Assembly (NCBI GenBank): GCA_045540335.1
Contig: JAZQHC010000018.1
Location: 1-64,000 of the forward strand
Direction: 5' to 3'
DNA length: 64,000 nucleotides
From: RGIG7213 sp045540335
Lineage (GTDB): Bacteria; Bacillota; Clostridia; Oscillospirales; CAG-272
How positions within the stretch are numbered: the first letter of the stretch is position 1; each line of letters opens with the position of its first letter. Below are positions 34,639 through 44,800 of the stretch, piece after piece. Both the position numbers and the translations under genes were made by a program. Under the pieces are notes generated by a model, which was given only the letters and a program-made list of their open reading frames with translations, did not search any database and was not told where the DNA came from.

Positions 34639-34661
34639 ATGCCGATCGGCGGCATTTTTGT
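34639..34661 (+). promoter_or_regulatory. Leader hairpin, possible attenuator
   Basis: ATGCCG (34639-34644) pairs with CGGCAT (34650-34655) and is followed by TTTTG. It lies between the promoter and the first gene, inside the 5' leader. It could be a weak intrinsic terminator that limits read-through, or an mRNA stabiliser. Confidence 0.5.
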
Positions 34662-34721
34662 TTATACCTGCAAGTTTTATCACTTGTATTTTCAGTTCAT
34701 TTTCACAGGAGGAAGAATCCA

Positions 34722-37700
34722 ATGAGAAAATCAAGATTGTCAAAAGTTTTGACGGTTTTTCTCGCCCTGCTTACAGTTGTGACACCATTGGGTGCAAATG
34801 CAGCTACGGGTACCTCGACTTCAACCAGTATCGAGGAAGTTCGTGAGTTGCTTGAAGCCCAATCGTATTACGATTATTTGCAGGAGAACAACAGTATCGG
34901 CTTTAAGAATGGAAGCGGCTCTGTCGTTATAAACGCGGCGGAAAACTTCACATTCACCGAAGATGAAGAGTATGGCAAAGGCGACAAGGCAGAGGCTGTA
35001 GCCGACCCGGACGGTGAAAAAGGAAACGTTCTTTTTACACCCGGCACAGGTGAAGTTTCTTGGAATTTCACGGTGCAACAGGCTGGCTATTACGTTGTCA
35101 AAATAGTTTACAGACCCGTGGAAGATGCTTCACAGTCTGCCAACACCGCTAATATTGAACGTGTGCTTCGTATAGACGGCAAGGTTCCTTTTAAGGAAGC
35201 CAACTATTTCGAAATGACGCGTGCATTCAAAGATGAATATACGGAATTTAACGAAAACGGTACACCTGAATTTGTGAAGGATTTCAACGGCAATGATAAA
35301 AAGCCTGAAAAGTCGCAGGTTTACACATGGTCGGAATACTATTTAAGCGATTCCTCGGGTTATCATATCGATCCGTTTGTGTTTGCAATTGAAGCAGGCG
35401 ACCACACGCTTTCGTTTGAATCTGTGATGAACGATATGTATCTGTATCAAATTACGGTTGAAGCGTACAGTGCGCCTATATCTTATGCGGATTACATAGC
35501 ACAGTACAGCAATCTTCCCGCACTTGATGCTTCAAACGAAGCAAATGCGTACAAGATTCAAACCGAATTTGCAACAAGTACGTCGGATCTTACGATATAC
35601 GGCCTTAACGACAGAACTTCTCCGATTACCGAACCGCAAGACCCTGCAAAGCAAAAGCTTAATACGATCGGTGGAAGTAAGTGGCAAAATATCGGTCAAT
35701 GGATAGAATGGACTATTCCCGCAGACGCTATCAAACAAACGGGATTGTACAATATTATTCCGAGATATTTGCAGAATACACTTGCAGGTCTCTACGTTTC
35801 AAGACGTATTTTGATAAACGGCGAAATACCTTTTGCTGAAGCAAGTTATTTGCAGTTCAACTACTCGGATGACTGGGTTGCAGAACCTCTTAACAATGGT
35901 TCAACGTCATTCCAGTTCTATCTTGAAGCAGGTAAGGAATATACCATACGCCTTGAGGTTGTATATGGTAACCTTTCGGATGCTTTGCGCCGTTGCGAAG
36001 AATCGCTTACCAACATGAACAGCATTTACAACTCCATATTGAGGATCACAGGTCCTTCACCTGATGAAAATATGGACTATGGATTTGCAGAACAAATATA
36101 CGACACCATTATTCTTATGCAGAAAACAAGGGATGAGCTTCAGTCGATCGTTGACATGTTCCTTGAAATTTCGGGCGGTAAGAAAGCAGAAAATATAGCA
36201 ACGCTTGATAAGATCATATTTATTCTTAACAAGATGTGCACAGACGAAGATGAAATAGCGAAGAACCTTAATAACCTTAAGGCAAACGCAGGTACTTTGG
36301 GTACGTGGATAATGAATACAAAGCTTCAACCTTTGACGCTTGACTACATCGTTATCCAACCCGCAGAGGCAGAGCTTCCGCAAGCAAACGCAACCTTCTG
36401 GGATAGCTTGTTGTTTGAAGTTCAAGCATTCTTCCAAAGCTTCGTTACAGATTATAACTCTCTCGGCGCTTCGCTTGAGCTTGATCCCGACTCCGTAGTT
36501 GAAGTATGGATCGCAACCAGCCGTGATGAAGCACAAGTTATGCGTGAGCTTGTTGATAAATCATGCCCTGTAACAGTTAACTTGAAGCTTGTTGCAGCAG
36601 GTACGCTTTTGCCCGCTACGTTGGCAGGCACGGGCCCCGATATTTCACTGGCAACCGGTCAGGCAGACGTTATTAACTACGCGATTCGTAATGCAATCGA
36701 ACCGTTAACGCAGTTTGACGACTACTTTAATTACGTAGGCGACCCGAACCGCTTCAATCCGGAAACGCTTGTAGGTCTTAAGCTTCAAAACCCCGAAACG
36801 GGCGAAGATGAATATTACGGCGTTCCCGAAAGACTTGGCTTTGTTATGATGTTCTACCGCAAGGACGTTTTTGCAGAGCTTGATATCGAAGTTCCCCAAA
36901 CGTGGGATGATTTGTATGACATCATTCCCGATTTGCAAACCAACTACCGCGATATGGGTATGGCTTCCAGCCTTGGCGGTTTGCAGATATTTATGTACCA
37001 GCTTGATGAAGACCTCTATGCGGACAACGGTATGAGGATCAATATAGATTCAAATACCTCGCTTGATTGCTTCAAACGGTTGTGTGACTTGTTTACTTCC
37101 TACAACTTCCCCCGTGTTTATGACTTGGCAACATACTTTAGAATGGGTGAAATGCCTATTGCAATAGCAGATTACCTTACGTATAACCAATTCTCGATTT
37201 ATGCTACGGAAATCAAAGGCCTTTGGGAATTCGTTCCCTTGCCCGGCACGTTAGATCCCAAAACGGGCGAAATAAACAACTCTGTTCCTTGCAGTGTTTC
37301 GGCAGTTATCCTTATGGCAGATGAAAACAGAACCGAAAAGGTAAGAAACGATGCGTGGGAATTCATCAAATGGTGGACAGACGCCCCCGCACAGAGTGAA
37401 TACGCAAGACAGTACGAAGCACTTATCGGTATGGCTGCTAAATATAACACAGCGAATATGGAAGCGCTCAGAAGTATGCCGTGGACTTCTTCGGAAATGA
37501 AGAACCTCGAGGCACAGTTTAAAAACCTCAAGGGTACTCCCGAGTATCCCGGCGGCTATATTATAACACGTTATGTAGATTTCGCATTCCTCGATGCGTA
37601 CAACAATGGCACAGACCCTGTTGACGCACTTCTTGATAACATTATTAACATAAATAACGAGCTTTCAAGAAAACGTCAGGAATTTGGTCTTCCCACTTAC

Positions 37701-37730
37701 GAAGACGTTTACGGCGAAGAAGCAAAATAA
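34722..37730 (+). CDS. Giant extracellular solute-binding protein with two galactose-binding-like domains
   Basis: This is a 1002-aa exported protein. A signal peptide (residues 1-27, ending GANA) is followed by no lipobox cysteine, so it is not an ordinary lipoprotein. Residues ~60-250 and ~255-430 are two beta-rich units of similar plan (VSWNFTVQQAGYYVVKIVYR, and IEWTIPADAIKQTGLYNIIP). They resemble galactose-binding-like/CBM modules; each repeats an R-x-L-x-I-(D/N)-G-x-(V/I)-P-F motif. A helical connector follows (~430-600). The last ~390 residues are a family-1 sugar-binding protein (GTGPDISLATGQADVI, GVPERLGFVMMFYRKDVF, VPQTWDDLYDIIP, AWEFIKWWTD). AGGAGG precedes the ATG. It is the first gene of the operon and supplies substrate recognition. 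Confidence 0.85.
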   Translation: MRKSRLSKVLTVFLALLTVVTPLGANAATGTSTSTSIEEVRELLEAQSYYDYLQENNSIGFKNGSGSVVINAAENFTFTEDEEYGKGDKAEAVADPDGEKGNVLFTPGTGEVSWNFTVQQAGYYVVKIVYRPVEDASQSANTANIERVLRIDGKVPFKEANYFEMTRAFKDEYTEFNENGTPEFVKDFNGNDKKPEKSQVYTWSEYYLSDSSGYHIDPFVFAIEAGDHTLSFESVMNDMYLYQITVEAYSAPISYADYIAQYSNLPALDASNEANAYKIQTEFATSTSDLTIYGLNDRTSPITEPQDPAKQKLNTIGGSKWQNIGQWIEWTIPADAIKQTGLYNIIPRYLQNTLAGLYVSRRILINGEIPFAEASYLQFNYSDDWVAEPLNNGSTSFQFYLEAGKEYTIRLEVVYGNLSDALRRCEESLTNMNSIYNSILRITGPSPDENMDYGFAEQIYDTIILMQKTRDELQSIVDMFLEISGGKKAENIATLDKIIFILNKMCTDEDEIAKNLNNLKANAGTLGTWIMNTKLQPLTLDYIVIQPAEAELPQANATFWDSLLFEVQAFFQSFVTDYNSLGASLELDPDSVVEVWIATSRDEAQVMRELVDKSCPVTVNLKLVAAGTLLPATLAGTGPDISLATGQADVINYAIRNAIEPLTQFDDYFNYVGDPNRFNPETLVGLKLQNPETGEDEYYGVPERLGFVMMFYRKDVFAELDIEVPQTWDDLYDIIPDLQTNYRDMGMASSLGGLQIFMYQLDEDLYADNGMRINIDSNTSLDCFKRLCDLFTSYNFPRVYDLATYFRMGEMPIAIADYLTYNQFSIYATEIKGLWEFVPLPGTLDPKTGEINNSVPCSVSAVILMADENRTEKVRNDAWEFIKWWTDAPAQSEYARQYEALIGMAAKYNTANMEALRSMPWTSSEMKNLEAQFKNLKGTPEYPGGYIITRYVDFAFLDAYNNGTDPVDALLDNIININNELSRKRQEFGLPTYEDVYGEEAK

Positions 37731-37788
37731 AATATAATATAGTAAAAGATTATTCTTTATATGTAATTCTGATAAGGAGATTATACAC

Positions 37789-38745
37789 ATGTCACAAAAT
37801 GCGGCAGTCAAAACTGATGTAAAGCCGGTTTCCCGTAAGGAAATGACAAAATTGCAGTGGACATGGAAAGAAATGAAGAAGCACAAAGCAGGCTACCTTA
37901 TGATAGCACCCTTCTTCATATTGTTCTTCATATTCACGGTTGTTCCCGTTATTTTGTCAATGGTGTTAAGCTTTACGTCATTCAACTTGCTTGAATGGCC
38001 CAAGTGGTTGGGGCTTGACAACTATTTAAGATTGTTCCTCGATGATGATATATTCCTGATCGCTGTTAAAAACACACTTATATTTGCAGTTGTAACAGGT
38101 CCTGTATCATACATAATGTCCCTTTTCGTTGCGTGGTTCATTAACGAGCTTTCACCGCGCGTTAGGGCAGTAGTTACGCTTATATTCTACGCGCCGAGTA
38201 TTTCCGGTGCGATGTATTCGATATTCTCCATATTCTTTTCCTCTGACCGTTACGGTTACGTTAACGCGTTGTTGATAGAATTCGGATTTATCACAGAACC
38301 CTTGCAATTCTTCCAGGATGCGAATTACGTTATGCCATTGTGTATCGTAGTTGCATTGTGGACGTCGCTTGGTGTTACGTTCCTTTCGTTTATCGCAGGC
38401 TTGCAGACTATCGACAACAGCCTTTACGAAGCAGGTGCGATCGACGGTATCCGTAACAGATGGCAAGAGCTTTGGTATATTACACTTCCTACCATGCGCC
38501 CGCAGTTGTTGTTCGGTGCGGTTATGGCTATCACAGGTGCATTCGGCTTTGGTGGTGTAGTTACTGCCTTGGCAGGCTTCCCGTCTGTTGACTATTGCGC
38601 ACACACTATCATGCACCACCTTGAAGACTACGGCGGTCAGCGTTTCGAGGTAGGTTATTCATCAGCAATTGCAACGGTGTTGTTCTTGATGATGATCGGT
38701 TCTAACTTGTTAGTTCAGAAATTACTTTCGAAGGTGGGCGAATAA
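37789..38745 (+). CDS. Sugar ABC transporter permease, MalF/UgpA type (pair 1)
   Basis: This 318-aa protein has six TM segments, the first at YLMIAPFFILFFIFTVVPVI. The EAA loop that docks the ATPase is present (YEAGAIDGIRNRWQELWYITLP). This is the layout of the first permease of CUT1 carbohydrate importers. AAGGAG lies upstream. The stop is one base before the next gene's ATG. Its partner is the permease at 38747. No ABC ATPase is encoded in the operon, as in many Gram-positive importers that share one MsiK-type ATPase. Sequence and cluster position pair it with the solute-binding protein just upstream. Confidence 0.92.
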   Translation: MSQNAAVKTDVKPVSRKEMTKLQWTWKEMKKHKAGYLMIAPFFILFFIFTVVPVILSMVLSFTSFNLLEWPKWLGLDNYLRLFLDDDIFLIAVKNTLIFAVVTGPVSYIMSLFVAWFINELSPRVRAVVTLIFYAPSISGAMYSIFSIFFSSDRYGYVNALLIEFGFITEPLQFFQDANYVMPLCIVVALWTSLGVTFLSFIAGLQTIDNSLYEAGAIDGIRNRWQELWYITLPTMRPQLLFGAVMAITGAFGFGGVVTALAGFPSVDYCAHTIMHHLEDYGGQRFEVGYSSAIATVLFLMMIGSNLLVQKLLSKVGE

Positions 38746-38746
38746 G

Positions 38747-39622
38747 ATGGCAAAGAAATTAAGAGTTCGTAAGCACAAAGTTGTTCTTAACCGTTCCGCC
38801 GGCGGTGACTTTGGTATCACGGTAATGCTTTTCATACTTGGCGCAATGATGTTTTTGCCGATGTACTTTGCGGTAATGCAGTCATTCAAGCCTCTTGACG
38901 AGTTGTGGTACTTCCCCCCCAGATTCTACGTTGTTAACCCGACGTGGAAAAACTATTCCGACCTTTTCAAATTGATGAGTACGTCGTGGGTTCCGTTCTC
39001 ACGTTACATATTTAACACCGTTCTTATCACGGTAAGCGGTACTTTCGGTAACTTGGCACTTGGTTCTTTGGCAGCGTATGCGCTTGCTAAGATACCTTTC
39101 CCCGGAAGAAAAGGTCTCTTCCAGATGGTCGTACTTTCACTTATGTTCGTTTCGACTATCACGGGCGTGGCAAACTTTATCACCATGAAAACGCTCGGTC
39201 TTATAGACAATATTTTGGCAATTATAATTCCCGCATTCTGTTCTACGTTGGGCTTGTACCTGATGAAGCAGTTTATGGAATCTTCGGTTTCAGACCAAGT
39301 ACTTGAATCTGCCCGCCTCGACGGTGCAGGGGAATTCAGGGTGTTCTGGACAATAGCGATGCCGATGGTTAAACCCGCGTGGTTGACACTTATCGTGTAT
39401 TCGTTCCAAGGCTTGTGGAACACAGGTTCTTCCATTTACATTCAAAGTGAACAATGGAAAACGTTTAACTACGCAATCAGCCAGATACTTTCAGCGGGTA
39501 TCGTTCGTGCGGGTGCAAGTACGGCGGCGATGGTTATCATGATGATCGTCCCCGTTACGGTATTTATTATTACGCAAAGTAACATTATTGAAACGATGAG
39601 TACATCGGGTATGAAAGATTAA
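38747..39622 (+). CDS. Sugar ABC transporter permease, MalG/UgpE type (pair 1)
   Basis: This is a 291-aa six-TM permease with the second-permease pattern: FGITVMLFILGAMMFLPMYF at the N-terminus, AVMQSFKPLDELWYFPPRFY, and an EAA loop ESARLDGAGEFRVFWTIAMP. It begins one base after the previous stop and ends nine bases before the NHL/Yip1 gene. Together with the 37789 gene it forms a heterodimeric channel. Confidence 0.92.
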   Translation: MAKKLRVRKHKVVLNRSAGGDFGITVMLFILGAMMFLPMYFAVMQSFKPLDELWYFPPRFYVVNPTWKNYSDLFKLMSTSWVPFSRYIFNTVLITVSGTFGNLALGSLAAYALAKIPFPGRKGLFQMVVLSLMFVSTITGVANFITMKTLGLIDNILAIIIPAFCSTLGLYLMKQFMESSVSDQVLESARLDGAGEFRVFWTIAMPMVKPAWLTLIVYSFQGLWNTGSSIYIQSEQWKTFNYAISQILSAGIVRAGASTAAMVIMMIVPVTVFIITQSNIIETMSTSGMKD

Positions 39623-39631
39623 GGAGGAAAT

Positions 39632-41782
39632 ATGAAAAAATCACTTTTCAAGATATTTACCGTCCTTTTGGGTGTGCTTACGTTGGTTTCACCCCTCACG
39701 GCTTCGGCATATTATTCTTATGATACATATACCTACTCTATCGATGGATGGTATATGAACTCTCCGGATGCATACGTTCCTTCGGAGATTGTGGACAGTA
39801 CGTCAATGGGCTTGTCAATTCCGATTGATGACCCCAAGGATATTACTGTGGATAGCGACAACAATGTTTACATTGCTGACGCTACAAATAACAGAATCGT
39901 TGTTTTGAACAACAGATTCAAAAAGAGATTTGAAATTTCAAAATTCATAAACCAATACGGCATTAAAGACCAGTTGGCTAACCCCAACGGCGTATTCGTT
40001 ACCGATAAGAAGATATACGTTGCGGATACTGATAACAGCCGTATAGTGGTATTTGATAAGGACGGTAACTTCCTTGAAACGGTTGAAAGACCGATTTCAA
40101 AAGAAATCAGCGTTGACGATCTTTACCGCCCCATCGCACTTGCGGTTGACTCTGCAGGGCGTATGTATATCGTTTCATCTACCACGTACCGCGGAATTAT
40201 CGCAATCAATAAAGACGGCGAATTCCAAGGATTTATAGGCGCACAGAAATCAACCCTTTCTGCGTGGGAAATATTCTGGCGCAAATTCCAAACGGAAGAA
40301 CAAAGAAAATATTCCGATACGGTAGTATCTACGGAATACAATAACATCACCATAGATGATATGGGTCTTATCTACGTAACTACATCATCTATTGATGAAT
40401 CCTCGCAGCAAAGCGCTATTCAGAATAAAGACAAGTCGGGCGACTATGCTCCTGTCAAGAAAATGAATATCGGCGGCGATGAAATCTTGGACAGAAACGG
40501 CTTCTGGCCGCCGTCCGGCGAAGTTTCCGTAAACAATGCAAATATGACTACGGATTCTTCTGCAATAACGGGTCCTTCAAAAATAATTGACGTTGCCCTC
40601 GGCCCGGAAGGTACTTGGAGTATTATCGACGAAAAGAGAAACAAAGTATTCACATATGATGAAGAAGGCCGTTTGCTTTTCGTATTCGGCGACCAGGGTA
40701 CACAGCTTGGTAATATGCAAAGCGTTCAAGCTATTGCATACATGGGCGACGAAATGCTTTTGCTTGATAAAACGGCAGATAATATCACCGTTATGAAGCG
40801 TACAGACTACGGTGATACACTTATTAACGCAATCAGAAATCAGCGTGAACGCCGTTACGATGAAGCAGAGGCAGACTGGAAAGAGATCCTTAAAAGAAAT
40901 AACAACTTCGATGCGGCGTACGTTGGCATAGGTAGGGCATATTACCGTGATGGTAAGTATGAAGAAGCTATGGAAATGTACAAATACGCGTACGATACGG
41001 AAAACTATTCTACGGCATTTAAGTATTACAGACAGGAATGGGTTGCAAAATATGCAATCGTAGTTCCGATCGTTGTGGTAGTTGTTGCAGTCGGCTTGTA
41101 TTGGTTCTTCCGTTATGCGGGCAAAAAGAACAAGGAAGTTGCCGTAAGACCTGACGGAACAAGAACCTTCTGGGAAGAGATCTTGTACGGTGTTCACGTT
41201 ATGATGCACCCGTTTGACGGCTTCTGGGATCTTAAGCATGAACGCCGCGGCTCGGTAAGGGGTGCGTTGGTTTACGTGCTTTTGGCAGTTGCTACGTTTA
41301 GCTATAACGCAATAGGCACGGCATATTTGTTCAACCCGAAGGGCGATTACACAAGCGTGTTCGGGCAGATAATTTCAATACTCGTTCCGCTGTTGCTGTG
41401 GTGCGTTGCAAACTGGTGTCTTACTACGTTGTTTGAGGGCGAAGGAAGCTTCAAAGATATTTTCATTGCTTCGTCGTACTCGTTGGCACCTGTTCCGTTC
41501 CTTATGATTCCCGCAACGTTGCTTACAAACATATTCACATTGAACGAACAACAGGTCGTTACCCTTATCGTAGCTCTCATGTGGGTTTGGGTATTCGCGT
41601 TGGTATTCTTTGGCTCGATGATCACACACGACTACTCGTTGGGCAAAAACTTGATAATCAGTATTTCCACGATAGTGGGTATGGCAGCGATCATGTTTAT
41701 CGCGTTGCTGTTCTCCAGCTTGTTACAGAAGATAATCAGCTTCATTACAAGCATCGTAATGGAAATCTCGTACAGAATTTAG
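39632..41782 (+). CDS. NHL-propeller / TPR / Yip1-domain membrane protein
   Basis: This is a 716-aa protein. A signal peptide (MKKSLFKIFTVLLGVLTLVS) is followed by an extracellular NHL-type beta-propeller (~55-400; repeats such as PKDITVDSDNNVYIADATNN, IYVADTDNSRIVVFDKDGNF). Next are one or two TPR repeats (~430-485; YDEAEADWKEILKRNNNFDA, YRDGKYEEAMEMYKYAYD). After a TM segment (YAIVVPIVVVVVAVGLYWFF) comes a basic loop and a five-TM Yip1-type domain (~545-716, with HPFDGFWDLKHERRGS). AAGGAGG precedes the ATG. It always-on sits between transporter pair 1 and the DUF5696 gene. It may sense a bound glycan or arrange the transporter parts in the membrane; this is inference. Confidence 0.8.
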   Translation: MKKSLFKIFTVLLGVLTLVSPLTASAYYSYDTYTYSIDGWYMNSPDAYVPSEIVDSTSMGLSIPIDDPKDITVDSDNNVYIADATNNRIVVLNNRFKKRFEISKFINQYGIKDQLANPNGVFVTDKKIYVADTDNSRIVVFDKDGNFLETVERPISKEISVDDLYRPIALAVDSAGRMYIVSSTTYRGIIAINKDGEFQGFIGAQKSTLSAWEIFWRKFQTEEQRKYSDTVVSTEYNNITIDDMGLIYVTTSSIDESSQQSAIQNKDKSGDYAPVKKMNIGGDEILDRNGFWPPSGEVSVNNANMTTDSSAITGPSKIIDVALGPEGTWSIIDEKRNKVFTYDEEGRLLFVFGDQGTQLGNMQSVQAIAYMGDEMLLLDKTADNITVMKRTDYGDTLINAIRNQRERRYDEAEADWKEILKRNNNFDAAYVGIGRAYYRDGKYEEAMEMYKYAYDTENYSTAFKYYRQEWVAKYAIVVPIVVVVVAVGLYWFFRYAGKKNKEVAVRPDGTRTFWEEILYGVHVMMHPFDGFWDLKHERRGSVRGALVYVLLAVATFSYNAIGTAYLFNPKGDYTSVFGQIISILVPLLLWCVANWCLTTLFEGEGSFKDIFIASSYSLAPVPFLMIPATLLTNIFTLNEQQVVTLIVALMWVWVFALVFFGSMITHDYSLGKNLIISISTIVGMAAIMFIALLFSSLLQKIISFITSIVMEISYRI

Positions 41783-41804
41783 TAAGGATAGGAGGTAATT
41801 ACAG

Positions 41805-44800
41805 ATGATTTTAAAGAAATTTTTATCAACGATCCTTGCTGTTATGATGATCGTAGGTACTCTTACGGCAGCTTTTGCGGTAACTACCTACGCAGAACCC
41901 GAAACAGACGCAGAAACAGGAACAGATACAGAAACTGATACTGAAAAAGAAGAAGAGGAAGAGCTTGACGGAAACATCGATTTCACGAAGCTTGAATACA
42001 AAACGCCCGAAGAAAAGCTTAAAGCGATGACGCTTCGCGTACAAAACAACAATTACGAGCTTTATTCCTATGCAAGAACGGGTGAAATTGCCGTTCGCGA
42101 CAGAAGAACGGGTCAAATACTCTTCTCTAACCCTTATGACCTCGGAAGCACAACAGGTTCTACCGATACAAAAGAAATGCTTCTTTCGCAGGTTATTATC
42201 GAATTTGCTTCCAGCTCAACAAACCAAACGTATTACAGCTATAAAGAAGCTGCATTGCGCGACCAAATAATTGTTAAAAACATTAAAAACGGTTTGAGGG
42301 TTGAATACGCTATCGGCCGCACGGAAACAAGAAAGCTTGTTCCGCGCCAGATTACGAAAGAAAGCTTCGAAAACAACATTCTTGCAAAATTGAAAGAAGG
42401 CGGCATGTCTGCCTGGGCTTATAACAAGTTTACAGCGTACTATCAGATCAAAGACCCTGCTAAGAAAGGTGTCACGCAGGCTGAACTTAACGCCATGTAT
42501 AACCAATGGCCCATAACAAAGCAATATGCGATCTACGTTATCTCTACCGATACGAAAGACCGCGAATATAACTGGCTTGAAGAGCAGATAAAATTATACT
42601 GCCCCGAATATACCTTCGAAAAGCTTGACGAAGACCATGATTTGGTAGATTACAGCGTTACAGATACAGCACCTCCGTTGTTCCGTCTTTCGCTTGAATA
42701 TACTCTTGACGAAAGCGGTTTGACGGCACGACTCGCTGCAAACGGTATCCGATTTAACGAATCGTCATACAAGCTTAAAAAGTTAACTATCCTTCCGTAC
42801 TTCGGTGCAGGTAACAGTAAATCCAATAAAGGTTATACACTTATCCCCGACGGAAGCGGTACTTTAACAAGATTTGAAGATGTTAAATCACAGCTTTCCT
42901 TAAGTGCAAAAATGTACGGATCAGACTTTGCATACCATACAGACGATCCTCAACACCGCCAGCCCATGAGATTACCTGTGTTCGGCGTGGTTGAAAATTA
43001 TTCGGAAACAGAAACGTACCGCGTAAGCGTTCCGCTTGCAAAGTATTACTATGCAGACGGTAACGAAATAACGTACTATATTTCCGAAAATGTAGAAAAA
43101 GGCTGGATCAATACGTATCCCGAAGGCGGTGTGTTCTACAACGCAGAAGGAAAAGCGGCAGTAACCTTGAAAGACGGTCTGTGGCCTGAAGATATTGAAT
43201 ATATCGACGCATACGGTAACCTTATCAACTCTCGCTTCGTTACGGAATCCCGTACGGAATCGGAAGACAGGGGATATTTCGCTATCATGCTTGACGGCGA
43301 TGCGCTTGCAGAAATATCTACAAACCACGGCGGCGTTCTTCACGATTACAGTTCGGTTGCTACGTCTTTCTACCCCCGTCCTACGGACTCTTATAACCTC
43401 GCAGATGCTACAAGCGTAGGTGCTAACGCTATGTGGACGGTTACGTCCAAGCGTAAGTACACCGGCAGCTATATTATGAAATATACGATGCTTACCGATG
43501 CGCAAAAGGCAGAAAATTACGAAAAATTCCTTGCAGACCCCGAAGCATACGAGGCAGAGCTTATTGCAGGCCTTACCCCTGATGAAGAAGGCAACGTAGA
43601 TACTTCCACATTGTTTATTCCCGAGGTTAAGGATGATGACTATAAGTTCTATCCTGCTTCTTACATGGGCATGGTAAACGTTTGCAGAGATTACTACGAA
43701 GCAACGGGTGTTCTTACAAGATTAAAAGCAGAAGATGTAAAGAGTGATATTCCCCTTTGTATCGAAACGATGGGTGCTATCTATTCTACTGAAAAAATAT
43801 TAAGTATTCCCGTAACGGTTAAAGTTCCGTTGACTACATTTGACGATGTACAATCAATGTACACACAATTGGCAGATAAGGGAATTACAAATATCAACTT
43901 TAAGCTTTCCGGCTATGCAAACGGCGGTATGGAATCCGTAGTTCCTTCCAAAGTTAAATGGGAAAGCAAAGTTGGCGGTGCAGACGGATTTAAAGAATTG
44001 ATGGCATTTGCCGAAGAAAAAGATATCGGCATTTACCCCGATTTTGAATTCTCTTACGTAGTAGGCGTTTCCTTGTTTGACGGATTTAACTATAAAAAGC
44101 ATGCCGTTCAAACAATGGATGGAAGATATCCTTCGCAGCGCGAATACGACCCCGCATATCAAATGTTCTACAAGAACGGTTATAACCCCATATCTCCCTC
44201 GGTATTTGAATACTTCTACGACAAAATGTCCCCCGAACTTCTTGAGTATAAGCCTACGGGAATTTCGGTTTCAACTTTAGGTTCTGATCTTAACTCTGAC
44301 TTTGATGATGAAGATCCGTACAACAGAGAAGATAGTAAAGAGTTTGTTGTAAACCTGCTTGAAAAAATGCAAAAAGACTATTCAAGCGTAATGGTAAGCG
44401 GCGGTAACTCCTACGTTCTGCCTTACGTTGATTATATCCTTGAAGTTCCGCTTGATTCCAGCCAATACCTGAAATCCAGCAACGCTATTCCGTTTATGGG
44501 TATGGTTATCCATGGATACGTAAACTTCACAGGTTCTGCGCTTAATATGGCAGGCGATATTGATTATGAATTGCTGAAGTCTATCGAAAACGGTGCTTCA
44601 ATGTACTTCATACTTAACTATCAAAACACAAGCAAACTTAAAGAAGATAAGTTATTCCAAAAATACTATTCTGTAAACTTCGATACATGGCTTGAGGGTA
44701 TAGCTGAAAGCTATAATAAACTCAACGGTGCTCTTAGTGATGTTCAGGATAAGATAATAATCGATCACGAATTTATCACCGGTATCAGAGTTTTGACACA

